From Paeniglutamicibacter antarcticus (GTDB lineage Bacteria > Actinomycetota > Actinomycetes > Actinomycetales > Micrococcaceae): a stretch of 64,000 nt of DNA. Below are positions 1 through 9,024 of the stretch, piece by piece (the first letter of the stretch is position 1; every line of letters begins with the position of its first letter). The position numbers were made by a program, and so were the translations under genes. The stretch covers positions 82,554-146,553 of the forward strand of contig NZ_CZJT01000150.1 in assembly GCF_900010755.1 (NCBI RefSeq), in the 5' to 3' direction. Below the pieces are notes generated by a model. That model ran no database searches. It was not told the DNA's origin and was given only the letters and a program-made list of their open reading frames with translations.

Positions 1-126
1 GTGAACATCATGCTCGCCGCAGGACTTGCGGAGAGTCTAAATGACTGTGGAGGGAACGTCAGACTCCGGCTTGTCGGAGCAATTCCCGACGAAGCAGTAA
101 CCACCCACACAGTGGCTGCCGCCTAA
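1..126 (+). CDS. C-terminal end of an unidentified protein (partial)
   Basis: Frame 1 is open from the window edge to a TAA at 124-126 and encodes about 41 residues (ending HTVAAA). The true start lies upstream of the window. The stop codon lies inside the loop region of a strong hairpin, as expected for the last gene of a transcription unit. I do not recognise the family from this short tail. In related genomes proS or a phosphotransferase gene often lies near rimP, but nothing here proves either. Confidence 0.55.
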   Translation: MNIMLAAGLAESLNDCGGNVRLRLVGAIPDEAVTTHTVAAA

Positions 127-139
127 CCGCGGCAGCCAC
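112..139. terminator. Strong hairpin over the end of the first gene
   Basis: A perfect 11-bp inverted repeat (GTGGCTGCCGC ... GCGGCAGCCAC) with a 6-nt loop spans the TAA stop of the upstream partial gene. No long T run follows. It lies between two convergent genes, so it probably serves both strands. Confidence 0.6.
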
Positions 140-174
140 CGAGGGAATCCTCTTCCTTCACGGAGAGGAGGATG

Positions 175-1389
175 TCAATGGGTCGGTGTTGCCTGGGGTG
201 ACGTTGTCTTTTTGCCGGCGGAGTCAGCTGCCAGCAAAGTGAAACCGGGAATCTTGCCGGTAACCTGCCGGGTGTAGAGGCCCTGGTCCCAGGCACGCTG
301 CAACAGGAAAGCCCGGGTCTCGCCTTCTTGGGTTGCCGCTGCGTCGCGCAGCAGCAGCGCAAGCTGTTCCTCGCCGCTATGCGCAGTGTCCATCGGGTGC
401 GCCGCGGCTCCCGCAGGAAGTAGGTAGGCGGGCTGACGCAACGGTTCGCATTCACCCACGGTGCTGAACTGTTCCTCTATGGAGGAACCCAGCTTAGCCA
501 TGGCCACGGAGCGCGCCGCGGCACCGGCACGCAGTGTCCCGGCGGTGCGGGCCTCTGCGACGTTGTAGGCGTAGCTCAGCCGGTAGGCGGCATCGGCAAC
601 CAAGCCCAGGGCGGCACCGGAACCGGGCAGTGCCGTGTCCTTCGCGGAAGCCTTGGAGGCCTTAGTGCTGGCGGGTGCGGGGGAATCGGCGCCCGGCGCA
701 AGCGGGCAACTTGAAAGCATGAATGGGGGAACGGCCGCGGGATCGCCGGCAGTATCAGCGACAGGTGTGGCAGCCAGCTTCGGGGCAGGAAGCGCATCGA
801 TTTGCGCCTGGCTGCCGCCTGCTGCCTTGAGCAGGTTCCGCGCCTGCATGATGAGCTCGAACCCGGCGCCGGAGAGTGATCGTGCACGTTGCCCGGGGGC
901 CCGGACCGCGGCCTCGACCAGCTCCTGGCCCGCCACCGCCAATTCTTGGGCCAGTCCCTTCGCCGCTGCGGGGGACAGCGGCTCCACCGGGGGCGCGGTT
1001 GCCTCCACGGAATCCTTTTCCGGCTCCGCGGGCGGCTGCAGGGCGGCGGGTGTGAGTAAACCGACATGCTTGGTGAGCATCACCTGCGTGGCGGTGTAGG
1101 CGGCACGCAAGGCGGGACTGCCGCCGGTCCCGTTTGAGGCGTTGGTCAGGCTCACGGAATCCAGGATCGGGACCAGCTGGTCACCGGGTGTGAAGTTGAC
1201 CTCCGGAGCCGGTTCCGTGCCGAGGATTCGTTGCCACGCTTGGGAATCCCGGTTCATGTACACCCCTGCGCCAAGGGTTGCGGCGGCTATCGCCAACGCC
1301 GAAACCAGGCATACGGCAAGGGTTCCGATTTTGCGCGGCGTGGCGGGTTTGGGCGTGTGCATGTCAGGGGGTAAGGGGTGCTCATCCAT
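175..1389 (-). CDS. DUF4439 ferritin-like domain protein, membrane anchored
   Basis: The protein is about 400 aa. It has a short cytoplasmic head, one hydrophobic segment (TLAVCLVSALAIAAATLGAG) and an extracytoplasmic Ala/Pro-rich body. The C-terminal ~150 residues (LGLVADAAYRLSYAYNVAEA..., ending PGFTLL) match the four-helix DUF4439 ferritin-like family, often found next to rimP in Arthrobacter-type genomes. The reaction is unknown; the family name refers to fold, and iron binding is unproven. The start is ambiguous: ATG 1389 is chosen, 1362 would begin just before the membrane segment, and the frame is open to 1458. It is divergent from rimP. Confidence 0.7.
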   Translation of the reverse strand: MDEHPLPPDMHTPKPATPRKIGTLAVCLVSALAIAAATLGAGVYMNRDSQAWQRILGTEPAPEVNFTPGDQLVPILDSVSLTNASNGTGGSPALRAAYTATQVMLTKHVGLLTPAALQPPAEPEKDSVEATAPPVEPLSPAAAKGLAQELAVAGQELVEAAVRAPGQRARSLSGAGFELIMQARNLLKAAGGSQAQIDALPAPKLAATPVADTAGDPAAVPPFMLSSCPLAPGADSPAPASTKASKASAKDTALPGSGAALGLVADAAYRLSYAYNVAEARTAGTLRAGAAARSVAMAKLGSSIEEQFSTVGECEPLRQPAYLLPAGAAAHPMDTAHSGEEQLALLLRDAAATQEGETRAFLLQRAWDQGLYTRQVTGKIPGFTLLAADSAGKKTTSPQATPTH

Positions 1390-1505
1390 CCACTTGATCA
1401 TCCCATGCCCCGGGCAAATGGCCATTTTCGGGACCCGGCAGCAGACGCGGGCCCACAACTGTAGCTATTCTTATATGCACAACATCGAATAGTGGGAGGA
1501 CTTTC

Positions 1506-2084
1506 ATGACCGGCAAGCCGGCAGACATCCAGCAAGAGGCAGCTCGCCTCACCGAATTACTGGAGCCCACCGTCGCCTCCCACCAGCTGATCCTTGAAGA
1601 AGTTCAGGTTCGCATGGCCGGTGACCAGCGAATCGTCAGCGTCATTATCGATTTGCTTGAAGGCACGGGCGGCATTGAACTGGACCTGGTTGCGGAAGTA
1701 TCCCGCGCCATCTCCGAAGCCTTGGACAAGGACCCGCTTGATAGCGGGGACGCATATGACCTTGAGGTTTCTTCCCCCGGCGTTTCGCGCCCGCTGACCC
1801 TGCCGCGCCACTGGCACCGTAATGTCGGCCGCATGGTCAAGGTCAACATGGTTGGCGAAGACAACCTCCTGGGCCGCTTGACCGATGTCGATGACGAAGG
1901 TATCACCTTGATCCCCGAGATCGAGGTCAAGAAGGGCATGAAGGCCAAGCAGGGCGAAGCCCGCACCATTGAGTTCGCGCTGATCCGCCGCGGCCACGTT
2001 GAGGTTGAATTCTCACGCGCTGAAGAAGCGGATCTGACCGAACTTGAACTTGACGACGAAGACGAAGAAAACGTGGAGGCCTGA
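1506..2084 (+). CDS. rimP: Ribosome maturation factor RimP
   Basis: A 192-aa RimP protein required for maturation of the 30S subunit. The N-terminal alpha/beta domain (LEEVQVRMAGDQRIVSVIID, with SPGVSRPL near residue 90) and the C-terminal SH3-like domain (GRLTDVDDEGITL) are both present. The C-terminus is very acidic. GGGAGGA lies 6 nt before the ATG. It is the first gene of the rimP-nusA-ylxR-infB run, the standard order in Gram-positive bacteria, and its stop lies one base before the nusA start. Confidence 0.96.
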   Translation: MTGKPADIQQEAARLTELLEPTVASHQLILEEVQVRMAGDQRIVSVIIDLLEGTGGIELDLVAEVSRAISEALDKDPLDSGDAYDLEVSSPGVSRPLTLPRHWHRNVGRMVKVNMVGEDNLLGRLTDVDDEGITLIPEIEVKKGMKAKQGEARTIEFALIRRGHVEVEFSRAEEADLTELELDDEDEENVEA

Positions 2085-2085
2085 G

Positions 2086-3057
2086 TTGGACATTGATATG
2101 AGCGCGCTGCGCATGCTCGAAAAAGAACGTGAAATCCCCATCGAGGTGCTGATCCCGACCATTGAGCAGGCACTGCTTATTGCGTACCAGAAGTCCCCGG
2201 GTGCGATGCCGCAGGCACGCGCCACGGTTGACCGCCGCAACGGACACGTGACGATCTTCGCCACCGAAACCGAAGAAGACGGCACGGTTATCGGAGAATT
2301 CGACGACACCCCGACCGGTTTTGGCCGCATTGCGGCCTCCACCGCACGCCAGATCATCTTGCAGCGCTTGCGCGATGCCGAGGATGACAACGTGGTGGGC
2401 GAATTCAAGAACAAGATCGGCGAGATCGTCTCCGGACAGATCCAGCAGGGCAACAACCCGATCATGGTCCAGGTGAACCTGGGTACCGTCGAGGCATTGC
2501 TGCCGCCGCCGGAGCAGGTCCCGGGCGAGAAGTACCCGCACGGCAGCCGCATCCGCTGCTACGTGGTTGACGTGACCCGTGGCCCCAAGGGCCCCTCGGT
2601 CACCCTTTCGCGTTCGCACCCGAACCTGGTGCGCCGCCTCTTCGAGCTCGAGGTCCCGGAAATCGCCGACGGCGCCGTGGAAATCGTTGCACTGGCCCGC
2701 GAAGCCGGCCACCGTTCCAAGATCGCAGTGCAGGCAAACATCGCCGGCGTTAACGCCAAGGGTGCCTGCATCGGCGAAATGGGATCGCGTGTGCGTGCAG
2801 TGATGACCGAGCTGGGCGAAGAGAAGATCGACATCGTCGACTTCAACGAGGACCCTGCGAAGTTCATTGCTTCGGCACTGTCCCCGTCCAAGGTTGTTTC
2901 GGTGGAAATCACCGACGAGTCAACCCGCTCGGCACGCGTCGTGGTTCCCGACTACCAGCTCTCGCTGGCCATCGGCAAGGAAGGGCAGAACGCCCGTCTG
3001 GCAGCCAAGCTCACCGGCTGGCGCATCGACATCGTCTCCGACGCCGTAGCTTCATAA
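2086..3057 (+). CDS. nusA: Transcription termination/antitermination factor NusA
   Basis: A 323-aa protein with the compact actinobacterial architecture: N-terminal RNA-polymerase-binding domain, S1 domain (KNKIGEIVSGQIQQGNNPIM) and two KH domains (GACIGEMGSRVRAV; LAIGKEGQNARLAAKLTGW). It lacks the C-terminal acidic repeats of proteobacterial NusA. The start chosen is TTG 2086, one base after the rimP stop and behind GGAGG inside rimP; it gives the usual (M)DIDMSALRML N-terminus. ATG 2098 is the alternative. NusA modulates pausing, termination and antitermination and should be translationally coupled to rimP here. Confidence 0.96.
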   Translation: MDIDMSALRMLEKEREIPIEVLIPTIEQALLIAYQKSPGAMPQARATVDRRNGHVTIFATETEEDGTVIGEFDDTPTGFGRIAASTARQIILQRLRDAEDDNVVGEFKNKIGEIVSGQIQQGNNPIMVQVNLGTVEALLPPPEQVPGEKYPHGSRIRCYVVDVTRGPKGPSVTLSRSHPNLVRRLFELEVPEIADGAVEIVALAREAGHRSKIAVQANIAGVNAKGACIGEMGSRVRAVMTELGEEKIDIVDFNEDPAKFIASALSPSKVVSVEITDESTRSARVVVPDYQLSLAIGKEGQNARLAAKLTGWRIDIVSDAVAS

Positions 3058-3266
3058 CGCGGTAAACACTTTCCGTCGTTGTCTTCGTCGTATCCGGCCA
3101 TTTGGCCCGGTGGCGAAGGCAGCGGCGGTTTTTGTTGGGCCGGGAAGTGTGCGGGTTCGCACTCGGGCGACGTGTCCCAGCGCACGCCACACCGGATGCG
3201 GAAAGGCGCTAGACTTGTCTGTGGTCCACTATGCAAGTGGTTAAACAACCGCGGGAGAAGATTTAC

Positions 3267-3596
3267 GTGTCAGTGCAGCATCAGCCGCAGCGCACGTGCA
3301 TCGGATGCCGCCAGGTGGTGGACCAGAATCAGTTGCAGCGCTGGGTGCTTGGGCACGCGGACGGCCATGCCGTCCCGGTTCCCGATCCAACCCGGCGTCT
3401 CTCCGGACGTGGTGCTTGGTTGCACCGAACCCCGGAGTGTGCCGAACGCGCAATCAAGCGCGGGGCGTTTGCCAGGTCCTTCCGGACCAAGGTGGATGTT
3501 TCCTCGTTGGTGATTGCGCCGGAAGCCGAGGTGCAGACCCAAACCCGGGAAAACACCTTCACGAACGTCCAACCTGAAAGCGGGTCAGAAATCTGA
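3267..3596 (+). CDS. ylxR: YlxR (DUF448) nucleic-acid-binding protein
   Basis: About 109 aa. The family signatures RTCIGCRQVV and SGRGAWLH are both present, followed by the FARSF helix region. YlxR is a small protein, probably RNA-binding, conserved between nusA and infB; its exact role is not settled. The GTG start at 3267 is preceded by GGGAGAAG. The C-terminal extension (about 30 residues after FRTKVDVS) is polar and poorly conserved. No L7Ae-type gene (ylxQ) lies between it and infB. Confidence 0.93.
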   Translation: MSVQHQPQRTCIGCRQVVDQNQLQRWVLGHADGHAVPVPDPTRRLSGRGAWLHRTPECAERAIKRGAFARSFRTKVDVSSLVIAPEAEVQTQTRENTFTNVQPESGSEI

Positions 3597-3758
3597 TGGA
3601 AACCCGATGAGTTCCAAGCGATGAGCGCCTAACGATGACTACATCAGTTATGCGTCGCAGCGCCTGTGGCATCCGTTTTGGATGCTGGGCAAGACAGCAA
3701 AAGACGGTTCGTGCTTTGACTTTCTAAAAGTGAGCGCGGGCCTTCAGACAGGAGAAAT

Positions 3759-6656
3759 GTGGCTAAGGTCCGCGTACACGAGCTCGCCAAAGAGCTCGGA
3801 ATCACTTCAAAGGATGCAGTTGCAAAACTGCAGGAAATGGGCGAATTCGTCCGTTCCGCATCCTCAACCATCGAGGCACCGGTAGTGCGCAAGTTGCGCG
3901 CCGCGTTCCCCGACGCTGCCCCGGCAGCACCCAAGGCAGCAGCACCGGCTCCGGCCGCTGCAGCCCCGGCAGCACCCAAGGCTGCGTCGGCGCCAAAGCC
4001 GGCAGGCTCCAAGCCTGCTCCGGCCGCCGCACCGGCAGCACCCGCAGCCCCGGTAGAGGCAGCCCCGGCTCCGGCCGCTGCAGCCCCGGCCGCACCGGCC
4101 GCAACCGCAGCCCCCTCGGCACCGAAGCCGGCAGGCATCAAGCCTGGCGGACCGCGTCCGGGTAACAACCCGTTCGCATCCCAGCAGGGCATGCGCAGCG
4201 AAGGCGAACGCACCGAACGCACCGAGCGTCCAGCCGGTGCACGTCCGGGTGCCAAGCCGGGTGGACCGCGTCCGGGTAACAACCCGTTCGCATCCCAGCA
4301 GGGCATGCGCACCGAGCGTCCCGCCGGCAATGGCGGCCCGCGTCCGGGCGGACCCCGCCCGCCAGCAGGCAACGGCGGCCCGCGTCCGGCAGGCGCCGGC
4401 GCAGGTGGACCGCGTCCGCCAGCCGGTGGACAGCGTCCGGCAGGGCCCGGCGGTCCCCGCCCGGCAGGTGCCGGTGGCCAGCGTCCGGCTGGTGCCGGTC
4501 CGCGCACCCCGGGAGGCGCTCGCGCTACTCCCGGCATGATGCCTAACCGCACCGAACGTCCGGCTCCGGCCGGCGGTGCACGTCCAGGTGGCGCAGGCGG
4601 CCGTGGCGGCGCAGCCCGTCCGGGCGGCGCACCGGGTGGAGCTCCAGGAGCAGCACCGGGCGCAGCAGGCGGCGGCGGCGGTTACAAGGGCGGTGGCGGT
4701 CCAAACCGCGGTCGCGGTGGAACCCAGGGTGCCTTCGGCAAGGGCGGCGCAGGCCGCGGCAAGCAGCGCAAGTCGAAGCGTGCCAAGCGCCAGGAACTCG
4801 AGCAGATGAGTGCTCCGAGCCTTGGCGGCGTCAGCGTGCCTCGCGGTAACGGTGCCACCGAGATTCGTCTCCGTCGCGGCTCGTCGATCACCGACTTCGC
4901 AGACAAGATCAACGCCAACCCGGCGGCACTGGTTACCGTGCTCTTCCACTTGGGCGAAATGGCTACCGCCACGCAGTCCCTGGATGAGGCAACCTTTGAC
5001 GTCTTGGGCGCCGAGCTCGGCTACGTTGTCACCGTCGTTTCCCCCGAGGACGAAGAGCGCGAATTGCTCGCCTCGTTCTCGATCGACTTTGACGCCGAGC
5101 TTGAGGCCGAAACCGAAGACATGCTTGAAGCGCGTCCGCCGGTGGTTACCATCATGGGTCACGTTGACCACGGTAAGACCCGCTTGCTCGATGCGATCCG
5201 CAAGTCCAACGTCATCGAGGGCGAAGCCGGCGGCATCACCCAGCACATCGGTGCGTACCAGATCCACCACGAACATGAAGGCCTTGATCGTGCGATCACC
5301 TTCATTGACACCCCGGGCCACGAGGCGTTCACCGCCATGCGTGCACGTGGTGCCAAGGTCACCGACATGGCCGTGTTGGTTGTTGCAGCGGACGACGGCG
5401 TCATGCCGCAGACCGTTGAAGCACTCAACCACGCCAAGGCTGCCGGTGTTCCGATCGTTGTGGCAGTGAACAAGGTTGACAAGGAATCTGCCAACCCTGA
5501 CAAGGTCAAGGGCCAGCTGGCCGAATACGGCCTGGTTCCGGAGGAATACGGTGGCGACACCATGTTCATCCACGTTTCCGCCCTGCAGAAGATGGGTATC
5601 GACGAACTGCTCGATGCGATCCTGTTGACCGCCGATGCCGCGTTGGACATGCGTGCCAACCCGGACAAGGACGCTCGCGGTATCGCCATCGAAGCGAACC
5701 TTGACAAGGGTCGCGGCGCCGTTGCTACGGTATTGGTTCAGTCCGGTACCTTGGCAGTTGGCGACACCATCGTTGCAGGTACAGCACACGGCCGTGTGCG
5801 TGCAATGTTCGATGAGAACGGCGAGAACCTCGACGTTGCACTGCCGTCGCGTCCGGTTCAGGTCCTTGGCCTGTCCTCGGTTCCGCGTGCAGGTGACACC
5901 TTCTTGGTCACCGATGACGAGCGCACCGCCCGTCAGATCGCCGAGAAGCGTGAAGCTGCGGACCGCAACGCGGCCCTGGCCAAGCGTCGTAAGCGCATCA
6001 CCCTGGAAGACTTCGACCAGGCTGTTGCCGATGGCAAGATCGATACCCTTAACCTCATCCTCAAGGGTGACGTTTCCGGTGCCGTTGAAGCCCTGGAAGA
6101 TTCGCTGCTCAAGATCGATGTTGGAGAAGGCGTGCAGCTGCGCGTTATCCACCGCGGTGTTGGCGCCATCACCCAGAACGACGTCAACCTTGCAACCGTT
6201 GACAACGCGATCATCATTGGCTTCAACGTCAAGCCTGCTGAGCGCGTTGCCGATCTGGCCGATAAAGAAGGCGTCGACATGCGCTTCTACTCGGTCATCT
6301 ATGGTGCCATCGATGACATCGAACTGGCACTCAAGGGCATGCTTAAGCCTGAGTACGAGGAAGCCCAGCTGGGCACCGCGGAGGTCCGCGAGGTCTTCCG
6401 TTCCTCGAAGTTCGGCAACATCGCCGGCTCGATCGTCCGCTCGGGTACCATCCGCCGTAACTCCAAGGCACGCGTCCTGCGCGATGGCAAGGTTATCGGC
6501 GAGGGTCTCCAGGTAGATTCGCTCAAGCGATTCAAGGACGACGCCACCGAGGTCCGCGAGGGCTTCGAATGTGGTATCGGCCTGGGCTCGTTCAACGACG
6601 TCAAGGACGGCGATACGATCGAGACCTACGAGATGCGCGAAAAGCCGCGCGTTTAG
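3759..6656 (+). CDS. infB: Translation initiation factor IF-2
   Basis: A 965-aa GTPase that places initiator tRNA on the 30S subunit and promotes subunit joining. GTG start with AGGAG 5 nt upstream. Order: IF2_N helix domain (about 1-55), a ~330-residue Ala/Pro then Gly/Arg/Pro low-complexity linker, a second IF2_N-like segment (about 370-430), the G domain with GHVDHGKT at 467, DTPGH at 517 and NKVDK at 571, then domains II-IV ending in KPRV. The linker holds a ~50-bp direct duplication (around 4142-4196 and 4259-4313) encoding GGPRPGNNPFASQQGMR twice. The long linker is typical of high-GC actinobacteria. Confidence 0.97.
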   Translation: MAKVRVHELAKELGITSKDAVAKLQEMGEFVRSASSTIEAPVVRKLRAAFPDAAPAAPKAAAPAPAAAAPAAPKAASAPKPAGSKPAPAAAPAAPAAPVEAAPAPAAAAPAAPAATAAPSAPKPAGIKPGGPRPGNNPFASQQGMRSEGERTERTERPAGARPGAKPGGPRPGNNPFASQQGMRTERPAGNGGPRPGGPRPPAGNGGPRPAGAGAGGPRPPAGGQRPAGPGGPRPAGAGGQRPAGAGPRTPGGARATPGMMPNRTERPAPAGGARPGGAGGRGGAARPGGAPGGAPGAAPGAAGGGGGYKGGGGPNRGRGGTQGAFGKGGAGRGKQRKSKRAKRQELEQMSAPSLGGVSVPRGNGATEIRLRRGSSITDFADKINANPAALVTVLFHLGEMATATQSLDEATFDVLGAELGYVVTVVSPEDEERELLASFSIDFDAELEAETEDMLEARPPVVTIMGHVDHGKTRLLDAIRKSNVIEGEAGGITQHIGAYQIHHEHEGLDRAITFIDTPGHEAFTAMRARGAKVTDMAVLVVAADDGVMPQTVEALNHAKAAGVPIVVAVNKVDKESANPDKVKGQLAEYGLVPEEYGGDTMFIHVSALQKMGIDELLDAILLTADAALDMRANPDKDARGIAIEANLDKGRGAVATVLVQSGTLAVGDTIVAGTAHGRVRAMFDENGENLDVALPSRPVQVLGLSSVPRAGDTFLVTDDERTARQIAEKREAADRNAALAKRRKRITLEDFDQAVADGKIDTLNLILKGDVSGAVEALEDSLLKIDVGEGVQLRVIHRGVGAITQNDVNLATVDNAIIIGFNVKPAERVADLADKEGVDMRFYSVIYGAIDDIELALKGMLKPEYEEAQLGTAEVREVFRSSKFGNIAGSIVRSGTIRRNSKARVLRDGKVIGEGLQVDSLKRFKDDATEVREGFECGIGLGSFNDVKDGDTIETYEMREKPRV

Positions 6657-6685
6657 TCTTGACCAAACGTGTTTGATTGACGGGA

Positions 6686-6718
6686 GGGCGGCCGCAACCG
6701 ATTCGGTTGCGGCCGCCC
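6686..6718. terminator. Perfect 15-bp hairpin between infB and rbfA
   Basis: GGGCGGCCGCAACCG and its exact complement flank a 3-nt ATT loop, about 30 nt after the infB stop. No T run follows. It may terminate or attenuate transcription, or protect the infB mRNA 3' end. rbfA begins 58 nt later with its own AAGGAG ribosome site. Confidence 0.65.
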
Positions 6719-6776
6719 ATCCCGTCCAAGCGCATTGACCAGAAGTTTTCAAGAACCTTGAAAAGAAGGAGCGATC

Positions 6777-7214
6777 ATGGCTGATTCGGCACGTGCCGCA
6801 AAACTGGCGCAACGCATCAAGGTGGTTGTGGCCCAGGCCCTGGGCAAGGTAGTCAAGGATCCCCGCGTGGAGGCCATCACGGTCACCGACGCCCGGGTGA
6901 CCAACGACCTCCAGCATGCAACCATCTACTACACGGTCTTCGGCGACGCCGAAGCAAAGTCGGATGCTGCTGCAGCCTTGGAAAAATCCAAGGGTGTGAT
7001 TCGCAAGGAGGTCGGCAGGAACCTGACGGTTCGCCTGACGCCGACCGTTGAATTCATCGCCGACGAAATCCCCGTCAACGCCTCCAACCTCGAAGCACTG
7101 CTTCGGGTTGCCAAGGCCAAGGACGCAGAGGTTGCAGCACTGGCAGAAGGCAAGACCTTCGCCGGTGAAGCAGACCCGTACAAGCGTGACGAAGAAGACG
7201 AGGACGACGCCTAG
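6777..7214 (+). CDS. rbfA: 30S ribosome-binding factor RbfA
   Basis: 145 aa. RbfA binds free 30S subunits and helps mature the 5' end of 16S rRNA. The single KH-like domain is recognisable from ARAAKLAQRIKVVVAQAL, VEAITVTDARVTNDLQHA and IRKEVGRNLTVRLTPTVEF. It has a short acidic tail (KRDEEDEDDA). AAGGAG lies 6 nt before the ATG. It follows infB across the 15-bp hairpin and ends at a bidirectional terminator, so it closes the first transcription unit. Confidence 0.96.
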   Translation: MADSARAAKLAQRIKVVVAQALGKVVKDPRVEAITVTDARVTNDLQHATIYYTVFGDAEAKSDAAAALEKSKGVIRKEVGRNLTVRLTPTVEFIADEIPVNASNLEALLRVAKAKDAEVAALAEGKTFAGEADPYKRDEEDEDDA

Positions 7215-7256
7215 GCGTTGAACGCTCGATCCCCGACGGATAAATACCCTGAGGGA

Positions 7257-7315
7257 AAGGAATCCCCCCTGAAACAGGACGGCCAACCGGCCAACTGTTT
7301 CAGGGGGGATTCCTT
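7257..7315. terminator. Bidirectional terminator between rbfA and fmdA
   Basis: A 19-bp perfect stem (7259-7277 pairs with 7295-7313; AA/TT at the base extends it) encloses a loop that itself contains GGCC repeats. A T-rich stretch follows on the plus strand and an A-rich stretch precedes, so it can stop rbfA and the convergent formamidase transcript. Confidence 0.88.
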
Positions 7316-7349
7316 GTTTTGCTTGACGATGGCCGGCGGTGGCCGGTTT

Positions 7350-8606
7350 CTACTTGTTCGCCGCCCTCGGTGCACCCATGCCCGGGTTGATCTGGTGCGG
7401 GCCCGATGCGGAGGGACGCACATCAAAATCGAACATGGCCGTGGGCAGGTACACGGTCGAGCACGAGTTCGGGATGTCAACGACTCCCGAAAGCCTGCCC
7501 TCGATCGGTGCGGCGCCGAGCAGCAGGTAGGCCTGTTCGGGGGAGTACCCGAACTTGGCCAGGTAGTCGATGGCGTGCAGGCAGGCCCGCTGGTAAGACA
7601 AATGAGAATCAAGGTAGCGCTGCTCCCCATCGAGGGTCACCGAGGTGCCGGAGAAGGCAATCCACTCGCTAAACTGCGGATCCACCCGGCCTGGCATGAA
7701 GATCGCGTTTTCCGAGACCCCATAGGTGTCCATGCCTCCTTTGATGATGTCCACGCGAAGGTCAATGAACCCACCCATTTCGATGGCGCCACAGAAGGTG
7801 ATCTCGCCATCGCCCTGGGAGAAATGCAGGTCACCAACCGAGAGATTGGCGCCATCGACAAAGACCGGGTAGAAAATGCGTGAACCCTTGGAGAGATTCT
7901 TGATGTCCTGGTTGCCGCCGTTTTCCCTAGGCGGTGCGGTGCGTGCCGCTTCTCCACCCACGCGCGCCCACTGGTCGCGCGGCAGTCCGCCGAGTACCGC
8001 GTGCTCGGCTTCCGGCGGCAGTGCCAAGGGCGGAATCCGATGCGGATCGGTGGCGATCAAATCGCCCTCGCGTTTGTTCCAAGTGGCCAGAAGCGCCGCG
8101 GATGGTGCCGTGCCCATCAGTCCAGGGTGGATGAGACCCTCGAATCGTACCTCCGGCACGTGGCGGGACGTGGCGACCTGTCCGGTGAAGTCCCAGATGG
8201 CCTTGTATGCGTCGGGGAACTGTTCCGTGAGGAAGCCGCCACCGTTGTTCCTGGAGAAAATGCCGGTGTAGCCCCAGCCCTGGCCAGCCAACGGACCGGA
8301 GTCCTCCTGCGGGATTGGGCCCACGTCAAGGATGTCAACGATCAACAGGTCACCTGGTTTGGCTCCTTCGACATGGAAGGGGCCGGAGAGTTTGTGGACG
8401 GTGAGCAGTGGGGCATCGAGGATGTCTTGGGCCGAATCGTCATTGACGATCGCGCCGTCAAACCATTCCCGGCAATCAACCCGGAAGGAATCCCCGGGTT
8501 TGACCACCGCCACCGGGGGGATTTCGGGGTGCCATCGGTTGTGTCCGAGTTTCTCCTGATCCTCGAACTTCTTGTTTGAATCGAGCGGGAACAGTACTTC
8601 AGGCAT
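7350..8606 (-). CDS. fmdA: Formamidase (FmdA/AmdA family)
   Basis: 418 aa. It hydrolyses formamide (and possibly other short amides) to formate and ammonia. The sequence follows the acetamidase/formamidase family throughout: MPEVLFPLDSNKKF start, WHPEIPPV, DVGPIPQEDS, GWGYTGIFSRNNGGGFLTEQ, HPGLMGTAPS, DLHFSQGDGEITFCGAIEM and the C-terminal YLLLGAAPIEGRLSGVVDIPN. GAGGAG lies 7 nt before the ATG. It is the last gene of a minus-strand cluster with an FmdB zinc ribbon and an AmiS/UreI channel, which points to formamide uptake and use as a nitrogen source. Confidence 0.94.
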   Translation of the reverse strand: MPEVLFPLDSNKKFEDQEKLGHNRWHPEIPPVAVVKPGDSFRVDCREWFDGAIVNDDSAQDILDAPLLTVHKLSGPFHVEGAKPGDLLIVDILDVGPIPQEDSGPLAGQGWGYTGIFSRNNGGGFLTEQFPDAYKAIWDFTGQVATSRHVPEVRFEGLIHPGLMGTAPSAALLATWNKREGDLIATDPHRIPPLALPPEAEHAVLGGLPRDQWARVGGEAARTAPPRENGGNQDIKNLSKGSRIFYPVFVDGANLSVGDLHFSQGDGEITFCGAIEMGGFIDLRVDIIKGGMDTYGVSENAIFMPGRVDPQFSEWIAFSGTSVTLDGEQRYLDSHLSYQRACLHAIDYLAKFGYSPEQAYLLLGAAPIEGRLSGVVDIPNSCSTVYLPTAMFDFDVRPSASGPHQINPGMGAPRAANK

Positions 8607-8659
8607 AGCGTGTCTCCTCGCGAACTATTCTTCGGGTCTCTTCTTTTCTTCGCGGCGTT

Positions 8660-8950
8660 TTAGGGCCGTGGAAGTTTTTGGTGCAGCGGGTTGTAGGTGT
8701 ACCCGGTGGCCGAGCTCCTACCGCTGCCGGGCAAACGGTTCGATACCACCTCGGGTTCGTGTGCGCTGCGCTTTGTTGCATCAATGAGTTTGAACTCGGA
8801 CGATCCTGCCAAGGAAAGCTTGGGTGCGCTGATGCGGCGCCGTGCTTCCTGACCACAGCTGGGGCAGGCCAGTTCCCGGGGCGCCTGGCTCATGGTGAAG
8901 GAGGCCTCGAATGAGGTTCCTTCCGGGCAACGGAATTCATATAGGGGCAT
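8660..8950 (-). CDS. fmdB: FmdB-type zinc-ribbon regulatory protein
   Basis: 96 aa. MPLYEFRCPEGTSFEASF followed by CPSCGQEA is the FmdB zinc-ribbon signature. As in other formamidase-linked members, the first knuckle has only one cysteine (RCPEG rather than RCPECG), so zinc coordination may differ from general FmdB proteins. In Methylophilus the fmdB product was proposed to regulate the formamidase genes. GGAGG precedes the ATG. It sits between the channel gene and fmdA, 53 nt upstream of fmdA. Confidence 0.85.
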   Translation of the reverse strand: MPLYEFRCPEGTSFEASFTMSQAPRELACPSCGQEARRRISAPKLSLAGSSEFKLIDATKRSAHEPEVVSNRLPGSGRSSATGYTYNPLHQKLPRP

Positions 8951-9024
8951 GACGGGCCTCCAAGGTGCGTGAGTGTGGCTGACGGGACTGGAAAAGCTAG
9001 CGGAGATGCGGTGCTAGAGGGGTT

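Noticed and set aside
3864..7286. 1140-codon open frame on the minus strand opposite infB and rbfA
   Set aside because: It is the codon-biased shadow of infB; Cys/Gly/Ala-rich nonsense sequence with no domain and no ribosome site.
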